Shown here: positions 11,634 through 21,441 of the stretch, one piece after another
How the letters are laid out: each line of letters starts with the position of its first letter
How positions within the stretch are numbered: position 1 is the first letter of the stretch
NCBI RefSeq assembly: GCF_900109645.1
Contig: NZ_FOBG01000001.1
Coordinates: 620,001-684,000, forward strand
DNA: 64,000 nucleotides
Reading direction: 5' to 3'
From: Duganella sp. CF402
GTDB lineage: Bacteria > Pseudomonadota > Gammaproteobacteria > Burkholderiales > Burkholderiaceae_D
The notes under the pieces: model-generated
What the model was told of the DNA's origin: nothing
What the model saw: the letters and a program-made list of their open reading frames with translations, nothing else
Database searches by the model: none
Position numbers and translations under genes: made by a program

Positions 11634-12523
11634 CGCAGCATGTCCTTGGCGATCCAGTCCAGCACCGGCGGGCGATGCGGCTGCCAGCCCAACTGATTGC
11701 GGGCGCGTTCGCCGCGCACGCGGCTGTTGGAGCCGAGGCCGTAGGAGGCCATCTCGTAGCCCCATTCTTCCTTGGCCTGTTCCAGCGGCCAGTCCTGCGC
11801 CTCGCCGAGATTCAGCGCCTTGGCGATAGCGGCGCTCATGTCTCGGAAGGCCGCCTCGCCGCTTTCGACGAAGTAGAAGGCGCCGGCTTCGGTCTTCTCG
11901 AGCGCCAGCAGGTACAAGTCCACCACATCGTCGATGTGCACATTCGACCAGATATTGCGGCCCGGTCCCACGTGGCGCACGATGCCGCTCTTGCGGGCTT
12001 GCTTGAGCAGGCGTGGCAGCTGCACCGAATCACGCGGCAGCGCGCCGTGGCCGTAGATCAGGGTATTGCACAGCACCGCCGAGCGCACACCCTTGTTGGC
12101 GGCATCCAGCACCAGATTATCGATAGCGACGCGCGCGGCCTTGTCCGGCGTTGGATCAGGGAGATGGTCTTCGTGGTAGATCTTGTCGGTGCCTTCGCCG
12201 CCGGATGCGTCGCCGACGATGCTGGAGCCGCTGGTGTGCAGGAACACCTTGCCCGAGCCGGCGAGGGCGTCGACAAACGCCTCCACCGCCGCGCGGTTGT
12301 CGCTGCTGGCGGCGTTGATGACGGCATCCGCCGCCTGCGCTTGCGCGATCAGCAGATCGCGGTCCGTGAGCGAGCCAAGCACGCCGGTGACGCCGATCTT
12401 TTTCACTTCATCGAGTTGTTCCGGCTTGCGCACCAGGCCAACCACTTCATGTCCGGCCTTGACCAGGCCCGCTGCGATCGAGCCGCCGATAAAACCAGCC
12501 GCGCCGGTGACGAATACTTTCAT
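11630..12523 (-). CDS. NAD(P)-dependent epimerase/dehydratase (atypical SDR)
   Basis: Rossmann-fold protein of about 297 residues. The N-terminal nucleotide-binding motif GAAGFIGG follows directly after MKVFVT, and [16 protein letters not shown] and a central region replacing the usual YxxxK fit the atypical or extended short-chain dehydrogenase group acting on nucleotide sugars or aldehydes. I prefer ATG 12523 (GGAG 6 nt upstream) to an ATG 12 bp earlier. The reaction cannot be assigned. It stands alone between clpP and a spore-coat-U gene. Confidence 0.85.
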   Translation of the reverse strand: MKVFVTGAAGFIGGSIAAGLVKAGHEVVGLVRKPEQLDEVKKIGVTGVLGSLTDRDLLIAQAQAADAVINAASSDNRAAVEAFVDALAGSGKVFLHTSGSSIVGDASGGEGTDKIYHEDHLPDPTPDKAARVAIDNLVLDAANKGVRSAVLCNTLIYGHGALPRDSVQLPRLLKQARKSGIVRHVGPGRNIWSNVHIDDVVDLYLLALEKTEAGAFYFVESGEAAFRDMSAAIAKALNLGEAQDWPLEQAKEEWGYEMASYGLGSNSRVRGERARNQLGWQPHRPPVLDWIAKDMLR

Positions 12524-12720
12524 GCTGCTCTCCATTCCAATTCTGAAGGCAGCAGTATGGGGACGAAGTCCGGGCGCAAAAAGTCATCAACGCGCAAAGG
12601 TCAATTGAGCGAAGGTCAAGAATGGAAACTGTAACTGCAAGAGGAGGATTTCGCGCGGGTTTGGGCGCTGGGTATTGCGGGCGCGTAGCCAGGTTTGCGG
12701 GCTGCGGCGGGTAGATCTGA

Positions 12721-13242
12721 TTAGAAGTACACGGTCGCGGTGATGGTCGACTTGTAGGTGTCTGGCTGCGGCGTCGCTTGTGCCGGGATGTTGCCATGCA
12801 CGGTCAGGTTTTGAAGCGTGCCGGTGCCGGTGCCGGATACGGTGTCGGTGCCTTGCGTGTTGCCCCAGTTGGCGCCGCCCGAGGTTTGGGTCAGGGCATA
12901 GCCGACGGTGCTGGTGTTGGCGCCAGTGCCGCTCATCACGCGCGCAGCGATGGTGGAGCCGGTGCCGGTGCCCGCGCTCAGGCCGACGTTATAGGGCGTG
13001 GTGTTGGTGCAGGTGACGTTCAGCGTGCTGCTGCCGGTGACTGCAGTGGCCAGCACGCCCTGGGTCTGGCCGAAATCCAGCGTGTTGGTGGCGATGATGC
13101 AGTCGGCGATGATCTTCAAAGTGACATCGAAAGTAGCTGTGCGGCTGCCGTTGCTATAGACAGCGGCACCGCTCAGCAGCGGCAGGGCGGTGGCGCCAAG
13201 TGCGGCAACCAAGGCTACGCGGGACAGGGACTTGCTGATCAT
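12721..13242 (-). CDS. Spore coat protein U (SCPU) domain protein
   Basis: Secreted protein of 173 residues with a signal peptide (MISKSLSRVALVAALGATAL). The mature part is a beta-rich immunoglobulin-like fold rich in Thr, Gly and Asn, with SCPU hallmarks: FDVTLKIIADCII and LDFGQ early, a second Cys in LNVTCTN forming the usual disulfide, and the C-terminal strand SDTYKSTITATVYF-like ending. ATG 13242 has AAGGAG 6 nt upstream. SCPU proteins are usually subunits of archaic chaperone-usher (Csu-like) pili, but no chaperone or usher gene lies nearby, so this copy is an orphan here. Confidence 0.85.
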   Translation of the reverse strand: MISKSLSRVALVAALGATALPLLSGAAVYSNGSRTATFDVTLKIIADCIIATNTLDFGQTQGVLATAVTGSSTLNVTCTNTTPYNVGLSAGTGTGSTIAARVMSGTGANTSTVGYALTQTSGGANWGNTQGTDTVSGTGTGTLQNLTVHGNIPAQATPQPDTYKSTITATVYF

Positions 13243-13471
13243 GACGGGCTCCTTAGGGTTAATAGGTCGACGCATGCTGGTACAACTTTTATTTCCGCGC
13301 CTCAATGGAATAAATTATTGTCCAACACAAAAAACGGCGCCTTTGTGCGAAGTGGAGAAACTTTTGGTTGCGTAGAAAACGCAAAAATTTTTTGCTGTGC
13401 GGCACTTTTTTACAACAGTCGAGATTTTGCCCAATGTGAAAACGCTTGGTTTTAAAGCGAAAAACATTTGA

Positions 13472-13488
13472 TGCACGGAATTGGTGCG
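13472..13488. promoter_or_regulatory. NtrC-like binding site upstream of ureD
   Basis: TGCACG-GAATT-GGTGCG matches the NtrC consensus TGCACY-N5-GGTGCA at 10 of 12 defined positions, with the correct 5-nt centre. It lies about 50 bp before the -24 element of the sigma-54 promoter, a workable position for an enhancer. Confidence 0.6.
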
Positions 13489-13536
13489 CCGCGCTGCATC
13501 CTGGTGCGTGCTAGTAAGGGAAGGCCGTATTTCCGC

Positions 13537-13552
13537 TGGCACAAGGTTTGCA
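13537..13552 (+). promoter_or_regulatory. Sigma-54 promoter of the urease operon
   Basis: TGGCAC-AAGGT-TTGCA fits the -24/-12 sigma-54 consensus with exact GG-to-GC spacing. Transcription would begin near 13563, leaving a leader of roughly 23 nt before the ureD ATG. With the NtrC-like site upstream, this predicts induction under nitrogen limitation. Confidence 0.78.
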
Positions 13553-13585
13553 TAGGTCAGAACATTATTTATTTTGTTCGACCAT

Positions 13586-14461
13586 ATGCCAGACTGCACC
13601 GCACCGCGCGACTTTGCCGCCAGCACCAGCCACAGTGCCTGGCAGGCCAGTCTCACCCTCGGTTTTGCAGACGACGAGGGCACCACGCGGCTGTTCAACA
13701 AGCTCCACTACGGCCCGCTGCGGGTGCAGAAAGCGCTGTACCCGGAGGACAGCAAGGTATGCCAGGCCATCATCGTTCACCCACCCGGTGGCGTGGTGGG
13801 CGGCGACCAGCTGGAGATCGACATCGGCGTCGGCGACAACGCCCACGCCTTCATCACCACGCCCGGCGCGGCCAAGTGGTACAAGGCCAATGGCAAGGTG
13901 TCGCATCAGGCGGTGCATCTGCATGTCAATGAAAACGCGGCGCTCGAATGGCTGCCGCAGGAAACCATCTTCTTCGATACCGCCGACGTGGTGCTGGACC
14001 AGCACGTGGAACTGGCCGCCGGCGCCACTTTTCTCGGCTGCGAAATCCTGTGCATGGGACGGCGCGGCTCGGGCGAGGTATTCAACACTGGCCGCATCCG
14101 CCAGCGCAGCAGCATCCGCCGCGAAGGACGGCTGATCTGGTGGGAGCAGGGCGACATGATCGGCGGACGGCTCGGCAGCCCGCTGGCGCTCAACGGCCGC
14201 ACCGTGTGCGCCACGCTGGTCGCCGCCGGCAAGCCGCTGCCGGCCGCTGTGCTGAACGACTTACTGGCTCAAATCCGCACCGACATCGCCGCCGACGGCG
14301 CGCATGTCTTTGGCGTCACACACACCAAGGGCGTGCTGGTCGCGCGCCATCTCGGCGACGACAGCGAAACCGCGCGCCGCCTGATGCTCACCGTGTGGCG
14401 CCGACTGCGCCCGCATCTGCTGGAGCGCGAGGCCGTCACGCCGCGCATCTGGCAAACCTGA
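13586..14461 (+). CDS. ureD: Urease accessory protein UreD
   Basis: Scaffold protein that binds apo-urease and recruits UreF and UreG for nickel insertion. About 291 residues, normal for UreD. Family signatures include [30 protein letters not shown] and the late [15 protein letters not shown] chose ATG 13586; a TTG 12 nt earlier is possible. No clear ribosome site exists for either, which fits the short predicted leader. First gene of an operon running to ureJ. Accessory protein UreD is also called UreH in some bacteria. Confidence 0.95.
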   Translation: MPDCTAPRDFAASTSHSAWQASLTLGFADDEGTTRLFNKLHYGPLRVQKALYPEDSKVCQAIIVHPPGGVVGGDQLEIDIGVGDNAHAFITTPGAAKWYKANGKVSHQAVHLHVNENAALEWLPQETIFFDTADVVLDQHVELAAGATFLGCEILCMGRRGSGEVFNTGRIRQRSSIRREGRLIWWEQGDMIGGRLGSPLALNGRTVCATLVAAGKPLPAAVLNDLLAQIRTDIAADGAHVFGVTHTKGVLVARHLGDDSETARRLMLTVWRRLRPHLLEREAVTPRIWQT

Positions 14462-14475
14462 AAGAGAACATACAC

Positions 14476-14778
14476 ATGGACCTGACTCCACGCGAAAAAG
14501 ACAAGCTGTTGATTTTTACCGCGGGCATAGTGGCCGAACGCCGCCTTGCCCGTGGCCTGAAGTTGAACTACCCGGAAGCGGTGGCGCTGATTACCTGCGC
14601 CATCATGGAAGGTGCCCGCGACGGCAAAACTGTCGCAGAACTGATGTCCGACGGCACGCGCATACTCACGCGCGCCGACGTCATGGAGGGTATCCCCGAA
14701 ATGATCCCTGACATCCAGGTCGAAGCGACGTTCCCCGATGGGAGCAAGCTTGTGACTGTCCACAATCCCATCCCATAA
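14476..14778 (+). CDS. ureA: Urease gamma subunit UreA
   Basis: Smallest structural subunit of urease, exactly the usual 100 residues. Diagnostic segments are [28 protein letters not shown] and [19 protein letters not shown]. It assembles with UreB and UreC as (ABC)3. It starts 14 bp after ureD with a weak AGAGAA ribosome site and ends 11 bp before ureB. Confidence 0.97.
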   Translation: MDLTPREKDKLLIFTAGIVAERRLARGLKLNYPEAVALITCAIMEGARDGKTVAELMSDGTRILTRADVMEGIPEMIPDIQVEATFPDGSKLVTVHNPIP

Positions 14779-14789
14779 AGGAGTTCATC

Positions 14790-15116
14790 ATGATCCCAGG
14801 TGAATACAAGCTTGAAGAAGGCGAGATCGGCCTGAACGTGGGCCGCGAAACCGTTACCGTCGTCGTCACCAATCAGGGCGACCGCCCGGTGCAAATCGGC
14901 TCGCATTTTCATTTTTTTGAAGTCAACTCGGTACTCAAGCTGGAACGCTGGAAGGCCTACGGCATGCGCCTGAATATCGCCGCCGGCACCGCCGTGCGCT
15001 TCGAGCCGGGCCAGCAGCGCACCGTCGAACTGGTGAAGCTGGATGGCGACCAGGAAGTGTATGGCTTCAACGGCAAGGTAATGGGCAAGCTGGCTTCCAC
15101 ACCACCCAAAGACTAA
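14790..15116 (+). CDS. ureB: Urease beta subunit UreB
   Basis: Structural beta subunit of 108 residues. The IPGEYKL start, [19 protein letters not shown] and [18 protein letters not shown] blocks are characteristic. Strong AAAGGAG ribosome site. Together with UreA it completes the heterotrimer around the catalytic UreC, which begins 8 bp later. Confidence 0.97.
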   Translation: MIPGEYKLEEGEIGLNVGRETVTVVVTNQGDRPVQIGSHFHFFEVNSVLKLERWKAYGMRLNIAAGTAVRFEPGQQRTVELVKLDGDQEVYGFNGKVMGKLASTPPKD

Positions 15117-15124
15117 AGGCTCTC

Positions 15125-16825
15125 ATGGCTACAATCTCGCGCCGCGCCTACGCGGAGATGTTCGGTCCCACCACCGGGGACCGCATCCGTCTGGCCGATA
15201 CGGAACTGTTTATCGAAATCGAGAAGGATTACGCCATCTATGGCGAGGAAGTGAAGTTCGGCGGCGGCAAAGTGATCCGCGACGGCATGGGCCAGTCGCA
15301 GCGCGTGGCCGCCGACGTGATGGACACGGTCATCACCAACGCGGTGATCGTCGACCATTGGGGTATCGTCAAGGCCGATATCGGCCTGAAGAACGGCATG
15401 ATCGCCGCCATCGGCAAGGCCGGTAATCCGGACATCCAGTCGCATGTGACGATGGCGATTGGCGGCGCTACTGAAATCATCGCGGGCGAGGGCATGATCG
15501 TCACCGCCGGCGGCGTCGACACGCACATTCACTTCATCTGCCCGCAGCAGATCGAGGAAGCGCTGATGAGCGGCGTGACCACCATGATCGGCGGCGGCAC
15601 CGGCCCGTCGGCCGGCACCTCGGCCACTACCTGCACGCCGGGACCGTGGCATTTGCATTCAATGCTGCAGGCGGCCGATGCGTTCCCGATGAACCTCGGC
15701 TTCCTTGGCAAGGGCAATGTCAGTTTGCCGGCGCCGCTGGAGGAGCAGATCCGCGCCGGCGCGATTGGACTCAAGCTGCATGAGGACTGGGGCAGCACTC
15801 CGGCCGCCATCGATAACTGCCTGACGGTGGCGGACGAAATGGATATCCAGGTTGCCATCCACTCCGACACGCTGAACGAAGGCGGCTACCTGGCCGACAC
15901 GCTGGCCGCGTTCAAGGACCGTACCATCCACACCTTCCACACCGAGGGCGCGGGCGGCGGCCATGCGCCGGACATTATCGCGGCGGTGGGCGAATCGAAT
16001 GTGCTGCCGTCGTCGACCAATCCTACCCGGCCTTATACCGTCAACACGCTGGACGAGCACCTCGACATGCTGATGGTATGCCATCACCTCGATGCCGCCA
16101 TTACCGAGGACGTGGCGTTTGCCGAATCGCGCATCCGCCGCGAGACTATCGCGGCCGAAGATATCCTGCACGACATCGGCGCGATTTCGATGATGTCGTC
16201 CGACTCGCAGGCGATGGGCCGCGTTGGTGAAGTCATCATGCGCACGTGGCAGACGGCGCACAAGATGAAGGTGCAGCGCGGGCCGCTGGCGCCGGATTCT
16301 TCGCGCGCCGATAACTTCCGCGTCAAGCGCTATGTCGCCAAGTACACCATCAATCCGGCCATCACGCATGGCATCGGGCATGCGGTGGGCTCGGTCGAAG
16401 TGGGCAAGATCGCTGATCTGGTGCTGTGGAAGCCGGCTTTCTTCGGCGTCAAGCCGACTACGATTCTCAAGGGCGGCATGATCGCCGCCGCGCTGATGGG
16501 CGATCCGAATGCTTCGATCCCGACGCCGCAGCCGGTGCACTACCGGCCGATGTTCGGCTCCTACGGCGGCGGCTTGAAAAAGTCGTTCACCTTCGTGTCG
16601 CAAGCCGCGTACGATGCCGGCATCGGCGATCAGCTCAAGCTGAATAAGACGCTGATCGTGGCCAAGGGAATGCGCGCGTTGCGCAAGTCGGACATGATCC
16701 ACAATTCGCTGGCGCCGAAGATGGACGTCAATCCTGAAACCTATGAAGTGCGCGCCAATGGCGAGTTGCTGGTGTGCGAACCGGCTTCCATTCTGCCGAT
16801 GGCGCAGCGTTATTTCCTGTTCTGA
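15125..16825 (+). CDS. ureC: Urease alpha (catalytic) subunit UreC
   Basis: Nickel amidohydrolase that splits urea into ammonia and carbamate in the cytoplasm. 566 residues, the usual length. All active-site residues fall at canonical numbers: nickel ligands His134, His136, carbamylated Lys217 (GLKLHED), His246, His272 and Asp360, and the flap residues Cys319 and His320 (MVCHHLD). The protein is therefore predicted to be fully active once metallated by UreDEFG. The ATG lies 8 bp after ureB in the same operon. Confidence 0.98.
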   Translation: MATISRRAYAEMFGPTTGDRIRLADTELFIEIEKDYAIYGEEVKFGGGKVIRDGMGQSQRVAADVMDTVITNAVIVDHWGIVKADIGLKNGMIAAIGKAGNPDIQSHVTMAIGGATEIIAGEGMIVTAGGVDTHIHFICPQQIEEALMSGVTTMIGGGTGPSAGTSATTCTPGPWHLHSMLQAADAFPMNLGFLGKGNVSLPAPLEEQIRAGAIGLKLHEDWGSTPAAIDNCLTVADEMDIQVAIHSDTLNEGGYLADTLAAFKDRTIHTFHTEGAGGGHAPDIIAAVGESNVLPSSTNPTRPYTVNTLDEHLDMLMVCHHLDAAITEDVAFAESRIRRETIAAEDILHDIGAISMMSSDSQAMGRVGEVIMRTWQTAHKMKVQRGPLAPDSSRADNFRVKRYVAKYTINPAITHGIGHAVGSVEVGKIADLVLWKPAFFGVKPTTILKGGMIAAALMGDPNASIPTPQPVHYRPMFGSYGGGLKKSFTFVSQAAYDAGIGDQLKLNKTLIVAKGMRALRKSDMIHNSLAPKMDVNPETYEVRANGELLVCEPASILPMAQRYFLF

Positions 16826-16827
16826 TT

Positions 16828-17328
16828 ATGCTGACTTTACACACGAAAATTCCGCAAGCCGAGACGATCGCCGCGCAACTGGTGCTGCCGTACGAATTGC
16901 GCGAAAAGTGCCGCCTGCGCGCCACGCTGGATACCGGCGAGGACGTGGCGGTGTTCACCGTGCGCGGTACCGTGCTGCGCGACGGCGACTTGCTGACCGG
17001 CGAAGACCAGCGCGTGGTGCGCGTGGTCGCTGCGCCGGAGCCGACTTACAAAGTCACCTGTGCCGATGCTCACGCTTTGCTGCGTTGCGCTTTCCACCTC
17101 GGGAACCGTCACACGCAGGCGCAGGTCGGTGATGGCTTCCTGCGCATTCGCGCCGATGCGGTGCTGAAGGAAATGCTGGTTGGCCTGGGCGCGACGGTGG
17201 TGGAAGAGCAGGCCGCGTTCGAGCCGGAGTCCGGCGCGTATGGCGGCGGCCACGGTCACCATCATGATGGTCCGCTAGCGCCTATCCCGCTGCGCCAAAA
17301 GATCCACCGTCCGGGCGACGCCAAATAA
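16828..17328 (+). CDS. ureE: Urease nickel metallochaperone UreE
   Basis: Nickel-binding chaperone of 166 residues that delivers nickel to the UreDFG-urease complex. The N-terminal peptide-binding domain is followed by the metal domain with AFHLGNRHTQAQV (containing the conserved interface His) and a short histidine cluster near the C-terminus (GGGHGHHHDG), shorter than the His-rich tails of enterobacterial UreE. ATG 16828 lies 2 nt after the ureC stop. The stop overlaps the ureF start as TAATG. Confidence 0.95.
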   Translation: MLTLHTKIPQAETIAAQLVLPYELREKCRLRATLDTGEDVAVFTVRGTVLRDGDLLTGEDQRVVRVVAAPEPTYKVTCADAHALLRCAFHLGNRHTQAQVGDGFLRIRADAVLKEMLVGLGATVVEEQAAFEPESGAYGGGHGHHHDGPLAPIPLRQKIHRPGDAK

Positions 17329-18008
17329 TGCAAGCTTCCGCGCTTCTGCATCTGCTGCAATTCGCCAGTCCGGCATTGCCGATTGGTGCGTACAGCTATT
17401 CGCAAGGGCTGGAGGCGGCGCTGGAAAGCGGCGAGGTGCGCAATGCCGACACCGCGCGTGCGTGGATCGTGCGTCACCTGCATGAAGTAGTCGCGCAATG
17501 GGAAGCCCCCATCACATGGCGCCTCATGCAGGCCTGGTCGGCGCGCGACTGGCGTGCGGTCAGTGAGTGGAGCGAGAAATTCATCGCCTCGCGCGACAGC
17601 GCCGAATTCCGCGCCGAGACTATCCAGATGGGCTACTCGCTCACCAAGCTGGTGGCGGAGCTGGGCATTACCGACACCGAAACGCTGGTGCAGCTGCAAG
17701 CCGAAAACGAAGTCGCACTGCCAACGGCCTTCGCCTGCGCCGTCGCCGCGCTGGACATTCCGCACGCCGAAGCGCTGCTGGCCATGCTGTTTGCATGGGC
17801 CGAAAATCAGGTGCTGGTGTGCGTGAAGTCCGTGCCATTGGGGCAGGTGGCCGGGCAGCGCATGCTGTTGTCGCTGCGCGAAGAGATCGAAGCCGCCGCC
17901 CGCTACGCGCAAACCGTCAGCGACGACGACATGTGCAACTGGGCGCCGGGCCTGTCGCTGCTGTCGATGCAGCACGAAGTGCAATACAGCCGTTTATATA
18001 GATCGTGA
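17328..18008 (+). CDS. ureF: Urease accessory protein UreF
   Basis: All-helical accessory protein of 226 residues, acting with UreD and UreG as a fidelity and activation factor in nickel insertion. Characteristic blocks are [27 protein letters not shown] and the late [15 protein letters not shown]. It starts within the ureE stop codon (TAATG), so the two are translationally coupled. The stop is 11 nt before the ureG ATG. Confidence 0.96.
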   Translation: MQASALLHLLQFASPALPIGAYSYSQGLEAALESGEVRNADTARAWIVRHLHEVVAQWEAPITWRLMQAWSARDWRAVSEWSEKFIASRDSAEFRAETIQMGYSLTKLVAELGITDTETLVQLQAENEVALPTAFACAVAALDIPHAEALLAMLFAWAENQVLVCVKSVPLGQVAGQRMLLSLREEIEAAARYAQTVSDDDMCNWAPGLSLLSMQHEVQYSRLYRS

Positions 18009-18019
18009 AAGAAGAAAAT

Positions 18020-18643
18020 ATGACTACCTCCAATCCTCTGCGGGTCGGCATCGGCGGCCCTGTGGGCTCGGGCAAGACCGCGCTGTGCGAAATGCTGTGC
18101 AAGGGCATGCGCGACCATTACGACATGGCCGTCATCACCAACGATATCTACACCAAGGAAGACATGGAAATCCTGCTGCGCGCCGATGCGCTGCCGGCCG
18201 AGCGCCTGATGGGCGTGGAGACCGGCGGCTGCCCGCACACCGCGATCCGTGAAGACGCCTCCATCAACCTGGAAGCCATCGCCCGCATGCAGGCCGACTT
18301 CCCGGACCTCGATTTGATCTTGGTGGAATCGGGCGGCGACAACCTGGCCGCCACCTTCAGCCCGGAGCTGTCGGACCTGACCATCTACGTCATCGACGTC
18401 GCCGGCGGCGAGAAAATCCCGCGCAAGGGCGGCCCCGGCATCACGCGTTCGGACCTCCTGATCATCAACAAGACCGACCTCGCGCCGCACGTGGGCGCGG
18501 ACCTCGACATCATGGCGCGCGACGCCAGGCAGCAGCGCGGCAGCCGTCCCTTCATCTTCACCAACCTGCGCAGCGGCGAAGGCGTGACCAAGGTGATCGA
18601 CTTCATTCGCGAACAAGGCCTGCTGGGCCAAACCCCACACTAA
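18020..18643 (+). CDS. ureG: Urease accessory GTPase UreG
   Basis: SIMIBI-class GTPase of 207 residues that powers nickel delivery. P-loop [11 protein letters not shown] near the N-terminus, metal-binding CPH in [13 protein letters not shown], Walker-B-like [13 protein letters not shown] and specificity motif NKTDLAPH are all intact. I prefer ATG 18020 (AAGAAG upstream) over a GTG at 18005 that overlaps the ureF stop, because family members begin just before the P-loop strand. Confidence 0.97.
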   Translation: MTTSNPLRVGIGGPVGSGKTALCEMLCKGMRDHYDMAVITNDIYTKEDMEILLRADALPAERLMGVETGGCPHTAIREDASINLEAIARMQADFPDLDLILVESGGDNLAATFSPELSDLTIYVIDVAGGEKIPRKGGPGITRSDLLIINKTDLAPHVGADLDIMARDARQQRGSRPFIFTNLRSGEGVTKVIDFIREQGLLGQTPH

Positions 18644-18653
18644 GGAACAGACC

Positions 18654-19211
18654 ATGAAGAAAATCGCAGCCTTCGCTGTTGCCACCACGCTGGCCCTTAT
18701 CAGCACCGCCGCCTTCGCCCACACCGGCGCAGGCGCGCACACGCACGGTTTCCTGGCCGGCTTCGCGCATCCATTCACCGGCCTCGATCACCTGCTGGCG
18801 ATGCTGGCCGTGGGTGCGTGGAGCGTGCGCCAGCCGAACGCCAAGTGGCTGCCGGCCACCTTCATCGGCATGCTGCTGGTGGGGATGGCGACCGGCGCTG
18901 CCGGCTTGACCGTACCGGGTCTGGAAACCGGCATCGCCTTGACGGTGGCGTTGATGGGCGTCCTGCTGGCCGCCGCCGCGCGCCTGCCTGCCGCCGCCGG
19001 CGCCGTGATGGTCGGCGCCTTCGCCGTCTTGCACGGCAATGCGCATGGCCATGAACTGCCGCAGGCGATCAGCGCGGTGGGCCTGTTGGCCGCCAGCCTG
19101 CTGTTGGTCTATGGTGGGAATCTGTTGGGCCGCGTCAGCCCGGCGCTGGCCGTGAAGGCCTCGGGTGCGGCAATCGCCGCCACCGGCGTGATGCTGGCGG
19201 CGACGGCTTAA
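18654..19211 (+). CDS. ureJ: HupE/UreJ family nickel permease
   Basis: Integral membrane protein of 185 residues with a signal peptide (MKKIAAFAVATTLALIS) and about six hydrophobic helices. The motif HPFTGLDHLLAMLAVGAWS is the HupE/UreJ signature whose His and Asp residues are implicated in nickel transport. AAGGAA ribosome site 10 bp after ureG, last gene of the urease operon, so it most likely supplies nickel for urease. No clear terminator follows. Confidence 0.93.
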   Translation: MKKIAAFAVATTLALISTAAFAHTGAGAHTHGFLAGFAHPFTGLDHLLAMLAVGAWSVRQPNAKWLPATFIGMLLVGMATGAAGLTVPGLETGIALTVALMGVLLAAAARLPAAAGAVMVGAFAVLHGNAHGHELPQAISAVGLLAASLLLVYGGNLLGRVSPALAVKASGAAIAATGVMLAATA

Positions 19212-19229
19212 GAGGACTTAGTTGCGCAG

Positions 19230-19847
19230 TTACTTGCGCTCGTCGCTACGGCGTTCCTGCAGCACGATGGGCGCTTCATTTTCCGGATAGCGGCCGTGAT
19301 GGCCGGCGTAGACGGCGGCAATTGCCGCCATGTCGGCCTGCTGGTCGCCGGTCAGGTGCAGGTGGTCCACCACGGCCAGCGTCTTGTTCGGATAATCGAT
19401 GTAGACCAGGCACAATGGCACCTTGGCTTCCAGCGCCAGGTGATAGAAGCCGCTCTTCCAGTGCGGGCGATAGCCGCGTGTGGCTTCCGGCGTGATGCCG
19501 ACCCAGTACCAGTCGGCCGCGTTCATGCGTTCAGCCTGGGCGCGGATCATGCCTTGCGGCGCGCTGCGGTCGACCGGCTCGCCGCCGAGATAGCGGAACC
19601 AGCCGCCCAGCGGCGACTTGAACAGCGAGTCCTTGGCCAGCCAGCGGAACGGCAGGTTCAGCGCCCACTTGCCGAACAGGCCGATCATGAAGTCCCAGTT
19701 CGAGGTGTGCGGGTACACCACCGCGATGCCGCGCGGACCCGGCAGCGGGCGGTACAGCATGCGCCAGCCGAACAGGTTCAGCGTGCGCAAAGCCGCGCGC
19801 TGGCCCCAGCGGGGCAGTGTCGCCGGCTTTAATTCGTATTCGTTCAT
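19230..19847 (-). CDS. PlsC-like lysophospholipid acyltransferase family protein
   Basis: Membrane-associated acyltransferase of 205 residues. The catalytic HxxxxD motif is HTSNWD near residue 47, and the later PEATR box corresponds to the EGTR-type glycerophosphate-binding motif with proline replacing the first glutamate. The sequence GITPEATRGYRPHWKSGFY is typical of a bacterial subgroup often labelled glycerol acyltransferase, distinct from essential PlsC. Substrate is unknown. Convergent with ureJ (18 bp gap). Confidence 0.82.
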   Translation of the reverse strand: MNEYELKPATLPRWGQRAALRTLNLFGWRMLYRPLPGPRGIAVVYPHTSNWDFMIGLFGKWALNLPFRWLAKDSLFKSPLGGWFRYLGGEPVDRSAPQGMIRAQAERMNAADWYWVGITPEATRGYRPHWKSGFYHLALEAKVPLCLVYIDYPNKTLAVVDHLHLTGDQQADMAAIAAVYAGHHGRYPENEAPIVLQERRSDERK

Positions 19848-19997
19848 CTCACTACATCCCGTTATTTTTAATTTATTTGAACTATTGACCTATTGACAGG
19901 TTGTTATCCACCTGTTCAAAAAAGCAGCGCGCATTCTATATTGGCCTCGGCGGTGGCACAAGCTTGAACTTTCCTCATCATTGCCCGTCCAATAAGC

Positions 19998-21338
19998 ATG
20001 ACGACGAAATCGATACTCTGCGTGGGCGTCGGCGTACCGCGTCTGCCGGCGGACTGGGAGCTGATTGCAGCGGCCACGCCGGCTGAAGCGCGCCGTCATT
20101 ACAAGGCGCGGCCGTGCGCCGTTGGCCTATTAATAGTGCAGGAGGTCGATCGCTGCGACGACCTGCACGCCTTCCTGCTCGACCATTGGGCGGTGCACTG
20201 GATCGCCGTGCTGCCGCCGGCCGCGCTGGAACAGCCGGCATGGCGCCAGCTGGTGCGCGATCACTGTATCGATTACCACACCACGCCGGTGGATCACGAG
20301 CGGCTGCGCCATGCGCTGGGCCACGCGCTCGGCATGGCCGCCTTGCGTCACGACGCTGGTCCACCGCGCGCCAATGACGACGCCATGCTGGCCGGGCAAA
20401 GCACGGCCATCCAGCGCCTGCGGCGGCACATCGTGAAAGTGGCGGCCGCCAGCGCGCCGGTGCTGATCTGGGGCGAGAGCGGCAGCGGCAAGGAGCTGGC
20501 GGCGCAAGCCGTGCATGCGCACTCGCCGCGCCGCAAGGGACCGTTCGTGCCGATCAACTGCGGCGCGATTCCGGCGGCGCTGATTCAGTCGGAACTGTTC
20601 GGCCACGAACGCGGCGCCTTCACCGGCGCGGCGCGCGACAAGCGCGGCCTGATTGAAAGCGCGCAGGGCGGCTCGATCTTTCTCGATGAAATCGGCGATC
20701 TGCCGATGGAGCTGCAAGCCAACCTGTTACGCTTCCTGCAGGAGAAAACCATCTACCGCGTCGGCGGCACGCGCAGCATTGCGGTCGACGCGCGCGTGAT
20801 CGCCGCCTCGCACGTCAACCTGGCGCAGGCCGTGCAGCGCGGCGCTTTCCGCGAAGACCTGTACTACCGCCTCAATGTGCTGGCGCTGGATGTGCCGCCG
20901 CTGCGCGAACGGGGCGAAGACTTGCTGCCGCTGGCCGAACATTTTTTCCATGCCTTTGCCAGCGAGCGCGCGCCGCGCGTGAGGGGCTTCAGCAGCCGCG
21001 CCGCGCAATCCATGCGCGACTATCACTGGCCCGGCAATGTGCGCGAGCTGATTAACCGTGTGCGCCGCGCGATGGTGATGGCGGAAGGACGGCTGATCCA
21101 GCCGCAAGACCTCGGCCTCGGCGCGGCGGCTGCAGCACCAGCGCCGCTGCAGCTGGACGACGCCCGCATCCGCGCCGAGCGCGACGCCATCGACGCCAGC
21201 CTGCTGCGCGCCGGCCGCAACATCACGCTGGCGGCGCGCGACCTGGGCGTCTCGCGCATGACGCTATACCGCCTGCTGGCCAAGCATGGGATAGCTGCGC
21301 CGTCGCACGCAAGTTACACCGACGGCCAGAGTGAGTGA
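19998..21338 (+). CDS. VpsR-like sigma-54-dependent transcriptional activator
   Basis: Enhancer-binding protein of 446 residues. The N-terminal domain (about 1-120) is receiver-like but lacks a clear phospho-acceptor context and has YHTTPVDHERLRHALGHALGMA, resembling the VpsR-type domain of biofilm regulators. The AAA+ domain has Walker A GESGSGKE, the GAFTGA loop that contacts sigma-54, and Walker B IFLDEIGDLP. A Fis-type helix-turn-helix closes the protein (ITLAARDLGVSRMTLYRLLAKHGI). It sits 183 bp upstream of a five-gene export locus that has a sigma-54 promoter, so it is almost certainly its activator. Some VpsR relatives bind c-di-GMP; this cannot be confirmed here. Confidence 0.9.
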   Translation: MTTKSILCVGVGVPRLPADWELIAAATPAEARRHYKARPCAVGLLIVQEVDRCDDLHAFLLDHWAVHWIAVLPPAALEQPAWRQLVRDHCIDYHTTPVDHERLRHALGHALGMAALRHDAGPPRANDDAMLAGQSTAIQRLRRHIVKVAAASAPVLIWGESGSGKELAAQAVHAHSPRRKGPFVPINCGAIPAALIQSELFGHERGAFTGAARDKRGLIESAQGGSIFLDEIGDLPMELQANLLRFLQEKTIYRVGGTRSIAVDARVIAASHVNLAQAVQRGAFREDLYYRLNVLALDVPPLRERGEDLLPLAEHFFHAFASERAPRVRGFSSRAAQSMRDYHWPGNVRELINRVRRAMVMAEGRLIQPQDLGLGAAAAAPAPLQLDDARIRAERDAIDASLLRAGRNITLAARDLGVSRMTLYRLLAKHGIAAPSHASYTDGQSE

Positions 21339-21350
21339 GCGTCCTGGCTG

Positions 21351-21364
21351 TCACGCCGGTGTGA
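21351..21364. promoter_or_regulatory. Imperfect palindrome, candidate activator binding site
   Basis: TCACGCCGGTGTGA pairs with its own reverse complement at 12 of 14 positions and lies about 78 bp upstream of the -24 element of the sigma-54 promoter at 21442. It is a reasonable enhancer site for the adjacent activator. Confidence 0.4.
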
Positions 21365-21441
21365 CGTAACGCGGCCGCAGCGCGCGCCACACGCTGGCGG
21401 CGACGGCGCTTAGTCCTTGCAGATCAAGGCCTTGCCGCCGC

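Larger units (their letters stand above)
13243..13585. other. Intergenic region between SCPU gene and urease operon
   Basis: This 343-bp non-coding stretch is clearly more AT-rich than its surroundings, particularly at 13270-13470. Its right half holds the NtrC-like site and sigma-54 promoter of the urease operon listed separately. The left half presumably contains the SCPU promoter, but I could not identify convincing -35/-10 boxes. Confidence 0.6.

Noticed and set aside
13494..13508. Second NtrC site (TGCATC-CT-GGTGCG) before ureD
   Set aside because: Half-sites are separated by only 2 nt instead of 5, so a dimer would not fit.
19954..19970. TGGCAC upstream of the VpsR-like gene as a sigma-54 promoter
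   Set aside because: The downstream half is TTGA rather than TTGC and the spacing is one base short, so it does not fit the -24/-12 consensus.
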